Source of the DNA: Acidipropionibacterium timonense
Lineage (GTDB): Bacteria > Actinomycetota > Actinomycetes > Propionibacteriales > Propionibacteriaceae
Reading direction: 5' to 3'
Assembly: GCF_900605005.1 (NCBI RefSeq)
Contig: NZ_LR027558.1
Span: forward strand, 1,852,948 to 1,916,947
Length of the DNA: 64,000 bases
Shown: piece after piece, positions 36,043-44,438 of the stretch
Layout: every line of letters begins with the position of its first letter
How positions within the stretch are numbered: position 1 is the stretch's first letter
Made by a program: the position numbers and the translations under genes
Notes under the pieces: generated by a model
Database searches by the model: none
Seen by the model: only the letters and a program-made list of their open reading frames with translations
What the model was told of the DNA's origin: nothing

Positions 36043-37266
36043 TCACAGGTGCCGCCGGCCCCACCGCGGCAGCCGGTGCCGATGGTCGAACACCGCCTCG
36101 ACGTCGAAGAAGTCGCGGTAGATCTGCGGCGTGTGCCTCATGCCGTAGCCGTCGACGTGGAGGCGGCTCTGGACGAGGAACCCCCGCTCGGGGTGTCGCA
36201 CGACGGCGGTACGGTCCGACACGTCGCAGATGACGTCGAAGCCGGCGTCCAGGATGACCTTCATGATCGGGCCCGCAGGATCGGCCATCGCCCCGAACGG
36301 GGTGATGTACAGCTTCGTGGGGCCGAGGAGGTCACCGGCCTCACGCAGCCACTTCGCCGTGTCGTCGGCCACCCACCGAGGCGTCATCGTCGTGGATCCC
36401 AGGTCGATGTGACCGTAGGAGTGGCTGGCGAAGGTCCACCCTCGACGCTTCATGAGGGCGATGACCGGTCTGGCGGCGGCCTGTTGTGCGGCTCGGTCGT
36501 GTTCGTGGCGGTCGGTCCGGTAACCGAGCACTCCCTCGTACCCGGTGAGGGCCAGAGTGCCCGCCGCCCCGCCCAGACTGAACTCGGGGTGGCGGCGCAG
36601 GTACTGGTCCAGGTGGCTGACAATGCAGTTCGTGGGGTCCTCGAGGGCCCGACCGGTCCGCGGGTCGGTGCCGACGCACGAGAGATGCCCGGTGCGGTCG
36701 ACGACGATGCGGTCCATGAACCCCTTGCCGAGAAGGAACCGGTTGAAGCTGAGGTCGTCGATCGACAGGACGAGTGGCCGATGTCCCCGGGGGACGCGCA
36801 GGTCCGGGTTGGGCACGACCGAACGACCGTCACGCACGAAGCAGTCGGCCAGATCGACGAGGATGTACCGTCGGGCGCGCAGATGGTCGAGCAGCCGGAG
36901 CACCTCGTCCTTGGTGAGGTACCAGTCGTCGAAGTCCTGCCCCTCCCGGGACGCGAAGGCCACCTCGGGGAACGGGATCATCTGGTGGAGGAAGAGGTGC
37001 TGGACGGTACCTGTGAACCGTTCGAGGGTCACGCCGTCCCAGTGCCGACGCACCGGTTCCCAGTCGTCCGCCGTGGGAACCGACGAGCTGGGTGACGCCG
37101 TCGCCGACCGGGATCCCCTCGCCGAGGGACTGGTGCGGCGCTCGGGCCTCCCGGCTCCCTCGCCCGGCGACCCACCGCCTCCGGGCGCGACCTCGGCGCA
37201 TCCGGCCAACGGGATCGTCGCGGCACCGGCGAGGAGCGCCCGCCTCGACATCGGACGCGGTTCCAT
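36043..37266 (-). CDS. Polysaccharide deacetylase-like lipoprotein
   Basis: 407 residues. The N-terminus SRRALLAGAATIPLAGC combines a twin-arginine pattern and a lipobox. A Gly/Ser-rich linker precedes the catalytic domain with FLHQMIPFPE, LSIDDLSF (metal Asp region), and WTFASHSYGHIDL (the HSxxH motif of NodB-like deacetylases). The late ITPFGAMADPAG replaces the usual RxPYG. It probably trims cell-wall or exopolysaccharide N-acetyl groups. A small inverted repeat (TCAGAT/ATCTGA, about 37301-37322) lies upstream. Confidence 0.8.
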   Translation of the reverse strand: MEPRPMSRRALLAGAATIPLAGCAEVAPGGGGSPGEGAGRPERRTSPSARGSRSATASPSSSVPTADDWEPVRRHWDGVTLERFTGTVQHLFLHQMIPFPEVAFASREGQDFDDWYLTKDEVLRLLDHLRARRYILVDLADCFVRDGRSVVPNPDLRVPRGHRPLVLSIDDLSFNRFLLGKGFMDRIVVDRTGHLSCVGTDPRTGRALEDPTNCIVSHLDQYLRRHPEFSLGGAAGTLALTGYEGVLGYRTDRHEHDRAAQQAAARPVIALMKRRGWTFASHSYGHIDLGSTTMTPRWVADDTAKWLREAGDLLGPTKLYITPFGAMADPAGPIMKVILDAGFDVICDVSDRTAVVRHPERGFLVQSRLHVDGYGMRHTPQIYRDFFDVEAVFDHRHRLPRWGRRHL

Positions 37267-37323
37267 GTCAGGTCACCTCCATTCGGTGACGGGACGCTGG
37301 ACGTCAGATGTCGAATATCTGAA

Positions 37324-38256
37324 TCATCGGTATGTCCCGCCCTCGCGAACGAGGGTACCCTGATGGAACAACAGCCTCCAACCGCCCTGACGTCGTCCCC
37401 ACACGGAGACCCGCAACGCGATCCGAGCCCCTGACCTCGACCTCCACCGGAGGATGACGGCGTCGTCGGACAGCCGGAGGAGCCCCAGGATCTCGATGCC
37501 GACCCTCCTGGGGAGTTCGGTCGCGTCGAACTCGGCGAGCATCCGACCCTTGGTCCACATTCTTCCACTGGCCCCGTGCTCGACGAACCCGTCATCGAGC
37601 AACTCGAGATATGCAGCGCGTCGAGCAGCCGGATCGGGGTCGACGAGTCGACGCTCGAGTCGGACCAGTTCGGCGGTGAGGACCTGGTCGGGGCTGGCGG
37701 GAGTCTCGGGCAGGTCGAAGAGTTCGGACTGGGCGGGCTCGGCCCGCTCGGGCTCACCCCGGGGCGCAGCCCGGGGAGAGTCGTCGACGGCGTCCGACCC
37801 GCCCATGCCGGGGCCCCGATCGACCGGCGTGCCGTCCCGGAAAGCGGTCGCTGCGGCGCGGGCCCGCGTGTCGGCAGCCTCGTTCAAGGCGTGTCCGGCG
37901 TGGCCCTTGACCCACTCGAAGGAGACCTTCCGACCACGCAGCTGGCCGTCGATCTGCTCGAGCAGGTCGCGGTTGAGCACCGGCTTGCCGTCGGCCTTGC
38001 GCCACCCCTTGCGCTTCCACCCCGGCAGCCACTTGGTGCAGCAGTTGATGGCGTACTGGGAGTCGCACAGGATCGTCAGGGGCTCGTCGAGGTCGGCGGT
38101 CGAGCGCAGCAGGTCGAGGACCGCCATGAGCTCGCCCATGTTGTTCGTCCCGCGCGGCCATCCGCCGGCCGCCCAACGGTGGTCATCGACGTACCAGGCC
38201 CAGCCCGCCGGCCCCGGGTTGTCGAGGCTCGACCCGTCAGCCGCCGCGACGATCAT
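37324..38256 (-). CDS. rnhA: Ribonuclease HI with C-terminal DUF4440-like domain
   Basis: 310 residues. The N-terminal 150 residues form RNase HI: ADGSSLDNPGPAGW (Asp7), NNMGELMAV (Glu), ILCDSQYAI (Asp), WVKGHAGHALNEAADTRA (Asp). A low-complexity linker follows, then a domain of about 120 residues (LVRLERRLVDPDPAARRAAYLELLDDGFVEHG...) resembling SnoaL/DUF4440 folds. It cleaves RNA in RNA-DNA hybrids. The ATG at 38256 overlaps the cdd stop (ATGA), so it is the last gene of the nucleoside operon. Confidence 0.88.
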   Translation of the reverse strand: MIVAAADGSSLDNPGPAGWAWYVDDHRWAAGGWPRGTNNMGELMAVLDLLRSTADLDEPLTILCDSQYAINCCTKWLPGWKRKGWRKADGKPVLNRDLLEQIDGQLRGRKVSFEWVKGHAGHALNEAADTRARAAATAFRDGTPVDRGPGMGGSDAVDDSPRAAPRGEPERAEPAQSELFDLPETPASPDQVLTAELVRLERRLVDPDPAARRAAYLELLDDGFVEHGASGRMWTKGRMLAEFDATELPRRVGIEILGLLRLSDDAVILRWRSRSGARIALRVSVWGRRQGGWRLLFHQGTLVREGGTYR

Positions 38257-38651
38257 GACGTCGTCCTCTCGATGTCGGAGACGTCGAAGGCCTGCGGAAG
38301 CACCTCGTCCATGGTCCGCACCCCCAGTGGGGTGCGCACCAGCAGATCCGGGCCACCGTGCTCCCACAACAGCTGGCGACACCGACCACACGGCATGATC
38401 GGCTCCCCCTGCTCATTGACGCAGGTGAAGGCGACGAGCCGCCCACCCCCTGCTGCAATGTGGTCGCTGATGACGCCGCACTCGGCGCACAGGGTCACCC
38501 CGTACCCGGCATTCTCCACATTGCATCCGCTGACGATCCGCCCGTCGTCGACGAGGGCCGCCGCCCCCACCCGGTAGTGCGAGTAGGGGACGTAGGCGCG
38601 CGCCGTCATGGCCAGGGCGACGTCGTGCAGTCTCTGCCAGTCGACGTCCAT
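38253..38651 (-). CDS. cdd: Cytidine deaminase
   Basis: 132 residues. SGCNVENAGYG holds the substrate-binding Asn-Glu pair, TLCAEC the zinc Cys and catalytic Glu, MPCGRCRQ the other two zinc Cys. It deaminates cytidine and deoxycytidine to uridine forms. It follows the second nucleoside permease by one base and overlaps rnhA, so imported nucleosides can be processed at once. Confidence 0.95.
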   Translation of the reverse strand: MDVDWQRLHDVALAMTARAYVPYSHYRVGAAALVDDGRIVSGCNVENAGYGVTLCAECGVISDHIAAGGGRLVAFTCVNEQGEPIMPCGRCRQLLWEHGGPDLLVRTPLGVRTMDEVLPQAFDVSDIERTTS

Positions 38652-38652
38652 C

Positions 38653-40035
38653 TCAGTCCTTGATGAAGGGGGTGCCGTCGGCCGCCGGAGCCCGGACCTT
38701 GCCGACGAGTCCGGCGACCGCGACGATCGTCGCGACATAGGGCAGCAGGAGGAGGAACTGGCTCGGCATCGGGGTGCCCAGCGGTCCGAGCTCGGTGGCC
38801 AGCTGCGTGACGAAACTGAAGAACAGCGCCATGACAGCAGCCAGGCCCGGCTTCCAGCGACCCATGATGAGGGCCGCCAGGGCGATGAAGCCGTTGCCCA
38901 CGGTGATGTCCTTGGAGAAGGACCCCACGGTGCCGATGGTGAAGTAGGCGCCACCCAGACCGGCGAAGACACCGCCGACGAGCACCGCCGACCACCTCGT
39001 CGCCGTCACCGAGATGCCGACGGTGTCGGCCGCCTCGGGGTGCTCCCCCACGGACCGGACGCGCAGCCCCCAGCGGGTGCGCCACAGCAGGAACCACACG
39101 AGCGGGATGCACAGGAAGCCGATGTACACGAGGATCGTCTGGTCGAAGAGGATCGGCCCGAGGAAGGGAATCCGCGACAGCCCGGGCAGGGCGATGGGCT
39201 CCATGATCGGCGCGGAGTTGAACTTCTCGGCCTCCGGCGACAGCAGCTGATTGAAGAGGAAGCCCGTGAGGCCGGTGGCGAAGAGGTTGACGACGACGCC
39301 CATGACGACCTCGTCGACGAGGTACTTGATGGTGAACACCGCGAGCAGGGCGGCCATGAGGATCGCCGCGATGACGGCCGCGACGAGCGCGGCGGTGATC
39401 GAGTGGGTCACCGACCCGACGAGCGCCGCGGCGAAGGCCGCGGTGAGCATCTCCCCCTCGATGGCGACGTTGACGACACCGGACCGCTCGCACATGACGC
39501 CGCACAGGGCACCGAGCACCAGCGGCGTGGCCAGGGAGATGGTGCCCTGGAACTGGCTGGACACCTGGAAGGGCAGGCTGGCGCCGGCCGCGGCCCAGGT
39601 GAGGAAGCCGACGATGACGGCCAGCCCGGCGAGAATGCCCCCGGTGGTCGAGAAGGCCTTGCGAGACCTGCCGAGGAAGAACAGTGCGGCCCCGGCGGCG
39701 CAGGCCAGCCCGCTGGCGAGGACGACCGGGAACCCGGGCAGCGAGAGGGTGCCCAGGCTCTGGGTGGCCAGGGCGTCGGCGAACGAGAAGTGCGCGGTGC
39801 CGTGGGTGCGCGTCACCAGCCACAGCAGGATGACCGCCATGATGCCGATGAGCACCGAGGTGGAGATGCGGTGGGTGCGGGCCTCGCGGGACTCGACGTG
39901 GGCCAGTTCGATCTCGGCGGGGTCGGACGTCATGGAGCCGACCGTCTCGGCGGGGGTCGCGCCCGGTTCGGGAACGGCCAGCCCGGCCTGGTCGGGGTCG
40001 GTCGTCGTCGGACGAGGAATCCTGGGAGTCGTCAT
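38653..40035 (-). CDS. Nucleoside ABC transporter permease (NupQ-like)
   Basis: 460 residues, about 8-10 membrane segments, BPD_transp_2 family. GALCGVMCERSGVVNVAIEGEML and the EAA-like VGEHPEAADTVGISV are typical of BMP-linked nucleoside permeases. A hydrophilic N-terminus of about 55 residues precedes TM1. It overlaps the upstream permease as ATGA. Confidence 0.9.
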   Translation of the reverse strand: MTTPRIPRPTTTDPDQAGLAVPEPGATPAETVGSMTSDPAEIELAHVESREARTHRISTSVLIGIMAVILLWLVTRTHGTAHFSFADALATQSLGTLSLPGFPVVLASGLACAAGAALFFLGRSRKAFSTTGGILAGLAVIVGFLTWAAAGASLPFQVSSQFQGTISLATPLVLGALCGVMCERSGVVNVAIEGEMLTAAFAAALVGSVTHSITAALVAAVIAAILMAALLAVFTIKYLVDEVVMGVVVNLFATGLTGFLFNQLLSPEAEKFNSAPIMEPIALPGLSRIPFLGPILFDQTILVYIGFLCIPLVWFLLWRTRWGLRVRSVGEHPEAADTVGISVTATRWSAVLVGGVFAGLGGAYFTIGTVGSFSKDITVGNGFIALAALIMGRWKPGLAAVMALFFSFVTQLATELGPLGTPMPSQFLLLLPYVATIVAVAGLVGKVRAPAADGTPFIKD

Positions 40036-41390
40036 GCCAGTGCTCCTGTGTGCGGGGTGGTCGGGGCGGTCGCGCTGGCGGAACCTCGACGCCGGTCACG
40101 GCGGGTTCGCAGGAACGGCAGGATCGTCTTGACGAGCATCGGCGCCGCCACGAACATGACGATGACCGCCTGGATGACGCTCACGAGGTCGAGGGAGGTC
40201 TGGGCCAGGGCCTGCATGCGCAGGCCGCCTTGGTTCATGGCGCCCCAGAAGAGGCCGGCCAGGACGATCCCGAAGGGATTGGATCGACCGAGCAGGGCCA
40301 CGGTGATGGCGTCGAACCCGATGGTGCCCACCAGGCCGATGGACAACTGGGTGGGCGTCGCCCCGGAGATCGGGCCGAGGGCCACCTCGACGCCGGCCAG
40401 ACCGGCCAGACCGCCGGAGATGATCATCGTCGTCGCGACGATCGTGCCGGTGTGCATGCCGGCGGTCGCCGAGGCGTGCGGATTGGTGCCGACCGCCTTG
40501 ATCTGGAAACCCAGTCGGGTGCGCTCGAGGAGCCACCACGTCGCCGCCGCGACGAGCAGGGCCAGGAAGAACCCCAGGTGCAGCTGCGACCCGGCCAGCC
40601 GCGGGAAGGTCGCGTTCCAGTCGACCACCGGGGCGATGGGATCGGTCCGTCCGGGCATCTGGAAGGCCTTCGTCGTCAGCAGCCAGGCCAAGGACCCGCT
40701 GGCGATGTAGTTGAGCATGATGGTGACGATGACCTCGTTGGCCCCGGCGCGGGCCTTGAGGACGCCGGCGATCCCGCCCCAGACGGCTCCGCCGACGAAC
40801 CCGGCGATGACCGCCAGGGTGAGGTGGAGCACCAGGGGCAGGGCGTGGAAGTTGAACCCGACCCAGGCCGCCAGGGTCGCCCCGGCGATGGCCTGACCCT
40901 GGCCGCCGATGTTGAACAGGCCGGCCTTGAAGCCCAGGCCGATGGCCAGACCGGCGCAGATGAGCGGGGCCGCCTGGGCCGTCGTCGCCGTGATCGCCGT
41001 CCACGACCCGAAGGCCCCCTCGAAGAGGGCGACGTAGGCGGCGGAGATCTTCGACCACGAGTCGGTGAGGGCGTCCGGCCGGGAGAAGAGGTAGCTCCAT
41101 TCCTTGCCGATCGTCGGGTCCGAGACGACCATGATGATCGCCGAGACGACGAAGGCCAGGACGAAGGCGCCGAGGGTCACCCAGACCTCGTTCCATGGGA
41201 AGCCGAGGCGGGCACGCTGTTCCTGGAGGGCGGCGGCCTCGTGGGTGCGCACGGGGGTGGTGGGGTCGTCGGTCACGGCCTTCTCGGGCTGCGTCTCCGG
41301 AGCCTTCTCAGGCTGGGCCTCCGGAGCCTTCTCAGGCTGCGTCTCCGGAGCCTTCTCAGGCTGGGCGCCAGGGGTGGGGACGCCGGTCAT
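40032..41390 (-). CDS. Nucleoside ABC transporter permease (NupP-like) with repetitive N-terminus
   Basis: 452 residues. Membrane part with GLAIGLGFKAGLFNIGGQGQ and VGTNPHASATAGM, BPD_transp_2 family, partner of the NupQ-like permease. The cytoplasmic N-terminus has four copies of an 8-residue unit QPEKAPE(T/A), Pro/Glu/Lys-rich, encoded by 24-bp tandem DNA repeats. It overlaps the ATPase stop as ATGA. Confidence 0.9.
   Translation of the reverse strand: MTGVPTPGAQPEKAPETQPEKAPEAQPEKAPETQPEKAVTDDPTTPVRTHEAAALQEQRARLGFPWNEVWVTLGAFVLAFVVSAIIMVVSDPTIGKEWSYLFSRPDALTDSWSKISAAYVALFEGAFGSWTAITATTAQAAPLICAGLAIGLGFKAGLFNIGGQGQAIAGATLAAWVGFNFHALPLVLHLTLAVIAGFVGGAVWGGIAGVLKARAGANEVIVTIMLNYIASGSLAWLLTTKAFQMPGRTDPIAPVVDWNATFPRLAGSQLHLGFFLALLVAAATWWLLERTRLGFQIKAVGTNPHASATAGMHTGTIVATTMIISGGLAGLAGVEVALGPISGATPTQLSIGLVGTIGFDAITVALLGRSNPFGIVLAGLFWGAMNQGGLRMQALAQTSLDLVSVIQAVIVMFVAAPMLVKTILPFLRTRRDRRRGSASATAPTTPHTGALA
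41278..41370. repeat. 24-bp in-frame tandem repeats
   Basis: gccttctcaggctgcgtctc-type units begin at 41278, 41302, 41326 and 41350. They encode the QPEKAPE(T/A) octapeptides of the permease. Copies differ at a few bases, alternating Thr and Ala at one codon. Confidence 0.9.
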
Positions 41391-43027
41391 CGCTGTGCCT
41401 CCTTCGTGTGGTCCCGGGCTGCCGGCCCGTCATCGGGTTGCGCCACGGCCGCCCGGGCCTCCTCGACACCGAACCCGGCCATCATGAGACCAAGGACGTC
41501 GCGCGGGGTACCGGCCGGGACGATCCCGACGATCCGACCTCGGTACATGACGGCTATGCGATCGGCGAGGGCCTCGATCTCATCGAGTTCGGTCGAGACG
41601 ATGAGGACGGCGGTGCCCTTGTCCCGCTCGGCGACGATGCGCCTGTGCAGGAACTCGATGGCGCCGACGTCGACCCCGCGGGTCGGCTGGGAGGCGACGA
41701 GCACGCTCAGCGGGCGGGACAGCTCGCGGGCCAGGACGACCTTCTGCTGGTTGCCGCCGGACAGGGAGGCCACCGGAAGGTCGATCGAGGGAGTGCGGAT
41801 GTCGAACTCCTCGACGCGGTCACGGGCGTTCCTCCGGATCCGCGCGAGTTGGAGGTTCCCGCGCCGGGTGTACTGGCCGACGTGGTTGAGGACGAGGTTC
41901 TCGGCCACGGTGAACGCCCCGACGAAGCCGTCGCGCTGTCGGTCCTCGGGGACGAACCCCAGGCCGGCCTCGATGGTCCGGGCCGGGGCGATGCCGGTGG
42001 TCTCGTGGTCGTCGATGCGGACCGTGCCCCGGCTCGGCGCCATGGTGCCGAGGAGTGCCTGGGACAGTTCGGTCTGACCATTGCCCTGGACACCGGCGAT
42101 GCAGAGGATCTCGCCACCCCTGACCTCGAAGGAGACGTCGTCGACGACGACGGCGCCGGTGTCGTCGGCCACGGTGAGGTGCTCCACCTGGAGGCGGGGC
42201 TTGGTGACCTGTGGCTCGTCCTTGTCGACGACGAGCTGGACGGCACGGCCCACCATCATCTCGGCGAGCTCCCCCTCCGACTCGTCCGGCCTGGCCTGAC
42301 CGACGATCCGCCCACGACGCACCACGGTGATGTCGTCGGCGATGGCCTTGACCTCACGCAGCTTGTGGGTGATGAAGACGATCGCCCGACCCTCGTCGCG
42401 CAGGGCCTTCATGACCTCCATGAGCTCGTCGATCTCCTGGGGGGTGAGCACGGCGGTGGGCTCGTCGAAGATGAGGTACTTGGCGTCGTTGGCCAGCGAC
42501 TTGAGGATCTCGACCCGCTGCTGGACGCCGACCGGCAGGTTCTCGACGACCGAGTCGGGGTCGACCTTGAGGTGGTAGCGGTCGGACAACTGCCGCACCT
42601 TGCGCCGGGCCCGCCCCATCGACAGGACACCGGCCGTGGACTCCTCGCGGCCGAGGATGATGTTCTCGGCGACCGTGAAGACGTCGACGAGCATGAAGTG
42701 CTGGTGGACCATGCCGATGCCGGCTGCCATGGCCTGCTTCGGGTTGGCGAAGTGCTGCTCGACGCCGTCGATGTACACCGCACCCTCATCGGACTCGAGC
42801 AGCCCGTAGAGGATGTTCATGAGGGTCGACTTGCCGGCGCCGTTCTCCCCGAGCAGGCAGTGGATCCGGCCCGGCACGACGTCGAGGTCGATGTGGTCGT
42901 TGGCGGTGAGGGTGCCGAAGCGCTTGGTGATGCCGCGCAGGGACAGGCCCTTCTCGGCCGGCGGCGCGCTCATCTCGTCTGCGATGGGCGCCTGGCCCGG
43001 GGCGGCCTCGTCGGGAGCAGTGGACAT
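41387..43027 (-). CDS. Nucleoside ABC transporter ATP-binding protein (NupO-like, two NBDs)
   Basis: 546 residues with two nucleotide-binding domains. The first has GENGAGKSTLMNILYGL, a signature region reading LPVGVQQRVEI, and YLIFDEPTAVLTP; the second has a degenerate GVQGNGQTELSQ P-loop, LSGGNQQKVVLAR and a weak Walker B (LVASQPTRGVD). This layout is that of RbsA/NupO-type importers. It energises the two permeases. A strong hairpin separates it from the binding-protein gene. Confidence 0.92.
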   Translation of the reverse strand: MSTAPDEAAPGQAPIADEMSAPPAEKGLSLRGITKRFGTLTANDHIDLDVVPGRIHCLLGENGAGKSTLMNILYGLLESDEGAVYIDGVEQHFANPKQAMAAGIGMVHQHFMLVDVFTVAENIILGREESTAGVLSMGRARRKVRQLSDRYHLKVDPDSVVENLPVGVQQRVEILKSLANDAKYLIFDEPTAVLTPQEIDELMEVMKALRDEGRAIVFITHKLREVKAIADDITVVRRGRIVGQARPDESEGELAEMMVGRAVQLVVDKDEPQVTKPRLQVEHLTVADDTGAVVVDDVSFEVRGGEILCIAGVQGNGQTELSQALLGTMAPSRGTVRIDDHETTGIAPARTIEAGLGFVPEDRQRDGFVGAFTVAENLVLNHVGQYTRRGNLQLARIRRNARDRVEEFDIRTPSIDLPVASLSGGNQQKVVLARELSRPLSVLVASQPTRGVDVGAIEFLHRRIVAERDKGTAVLIVSTELDEIEALADRIAVMYRGRIVGIVPAGTPRDVLGLMMAGFGVEEARAAVAQPDDGPAARDHTKEAQR

Positions 43028-43070
43028 GGGCTGATCCTTCCACGTCGGGAGCCATCGGCTCCCCTCAGGC

Positions 43071-43114
43071 CACGGCGCGCCGACAGCCCCGGCCGGGGTC
43101 GTCGGCGCGCCGTG
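43071..43114 (-). terminator. Intercistronic hairpin after the BMP lipoprotein gene
   Basis: A perfect 14-bp stem, CACGGCGCGCCGAC with its complement at 43101-43114, encloses a 16-nt loop that can itself pair CCCCGG/CCGGGG. There is no T-tract. It probably partially terminates, or protects the binding-protein message, so that the lipoprotein exceeds the membrane components. Confidence 0.65.
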
Positions 43115-43171
43115 AGGGATGATTCCGAATCCGTCGGCCCCCGGTCAGCGAACCGGGGACCGACACGACGA

Positions 43172-44305
43172 TCACTTCGGCTGGGCCGTCGAGGTGATGG
43201 TGATCTTGCCGGAGGCGATGTCGGACTCGATGGTCTTGAGGTCGGCCTTGACGTCGGCCGGGACCTTCGAGTCGAACTCGTGGAACGGCGAGATGCCGGT
43301 GCCCTTGTCCTTGAGGGAGCCGACGTACGGGGTGTTCGAGAAGGACCCGTCCTTGGCGGCCTTGATGGCGTCGTACACGGCGACGTCCATGCCCTTGTAG
43401 ACGCTGGTGATGATGTTGCTGCAGTAGGTCGGCTGGGTGTTACACCCGTCGGCGTCCACCCAGATGGCGTTGGCCTTGCCGTTGCTCGACTTGACGACCT
43501 GGAGGGCACCGTTGCCGGCGTTGCCGGCGACCGGGAAGATGATGTCGGCGCCCTGGTTGATGAGCGTCTGGGCGGTGGTCTTGCCGCCGGCGACGTTCTG
43601 GAACGGGTTGGGCTGCGGGACGAACTGGCCGTCCTGCTTCTTCGCGTCCCAGCCGAGCACCTGGACCGACTTCTTCTTCTGCTGGTTGTAGTACTCGACG
43701 CCCTGGGCGAAGCCGTCCATGAAGATCGTCACGGTGGGGATCTTCATGCCGCCGTAGGTGCCGACCTTGCCGGTCTTGGTGAGAGCGGCAGCCAGGTAGC
43801 CGGCCTCGAAGGAGGACTGGGCGGTGTTGAACACCAGCGGCTTGAGGTTCGACGGGGCGTTCTGCGGCTGGTCGTCGACGATGGCGAACTTCACGTCGGG
43901 ATTGGCCTTGGCCGTGGCGACGGTGGCGTTCTCGAGGAGGAAGCCGACGGCGACGACGATGTTGCACTTGGCGTCGACCATCGACTTGAGGTTGACGGCA
44001 TAGTCCTTGTCGTCCTTGGACTCGACCTTGGCCGAGTCGATCTTGAGGTCGGCGACGGCCTTCTCGAGGCCGGCCAGGGAGGTCTGGTTGAAGGACTTGT
44101 CGGTGAAGCCGGCGGAGTCGGAGACCATGCAGGCCTTGAAGGAACCGTTGGCGGCGCCGGCACCGCTGGACGACGACATGGCGCTCGACGTCGAGCTGGC
44201 CGAGGCCGAGGACGCGGTGTCATTGCCCGGCGCCTGGGCGCAGGCCGACAGGGACAGGGCCAGCGCCGACATGATGGCCGGGATGGCGAGATACTTCTTG
44301 TTCAC
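43172..44305 (-). CDS. BMP family nucleoside-binding lipoprotein (NupN-like)
   Basis: 377 residues. N-terminus VNKKYLAIPAIMSALALSLSAC ends in a lipobox (Cys about 22), then a Ser-rich linker and the BMP domain: CMVSDSAGFTDKSFNQTSLAGLEKA, VDAKCNIVVAVGFLL, TLINQGADIIFPVAGNAGNGALQ and AIWVDADGCNTQP. BMP proteins bind nucleosides for the linked ABC importer. GTG at 44305 is chosen because AGGAGG lies 6 nt upstream. It heads the operon through cdd and rnhA. Confidence 0.92.
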   Translation of the reverse strand: MNKKYLAIPAIMSALALSLSACAQAPGNDTASSASASSTSSAMSSSSGAGAANGSFKACMVSDSAGFTDKSFNQTSLAGLEKAVADLKIDSAKVESKDDKDYAVNLKSMVDAKCNIVVAVGFLLENATVATAKANPDVKFAIVDDQPQNAPSNLKPLVFNTAQSSFEAGYLAAALTKTGKVGTYGGMKIPTVTIFMDGFAQGVEYYNQQKKKSVQVLGWDAKKQDGQFVPQPNPFQNVAGGKTTAQTLINQGADIIFPVAGNAGNGALQVVKSSNGKANAIWVDADGCNTQPTYCSNIITSVYKGMDVAVYDAIKAAKDGSFSNTPYVGSLKDKGTGISPFHEFDSKVPADVKADLKTIESDIASGKITITSTAQPK

Positions 44306-44438
44306 GAACTGCCTCCTGGAGCAGGTCGACACGGTGGAGGGGGCGCCCGCAGGAAGGGGCTCCTCCATCGGGCCCACAAACTGTAACGCGCTCGTGGCCT
44401 GTAGGACACCTTGGGGCCGCCCACGAAGGCGGTGTGTC

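Noticed and set aside
38456..38523. CAATGTGG ... CCACATTG inside cdd, resembling the inverted-repeat family
   Set aside because: The spacing is 46 rather than 44 bp and the inner CAC/GTG bases are missing. One half simply encodes the conserved Cys-Asn-Val-Glu of cytidine deaminase. Not counted as a family member, though the use of AAT and ATT codons there is a little unusual.
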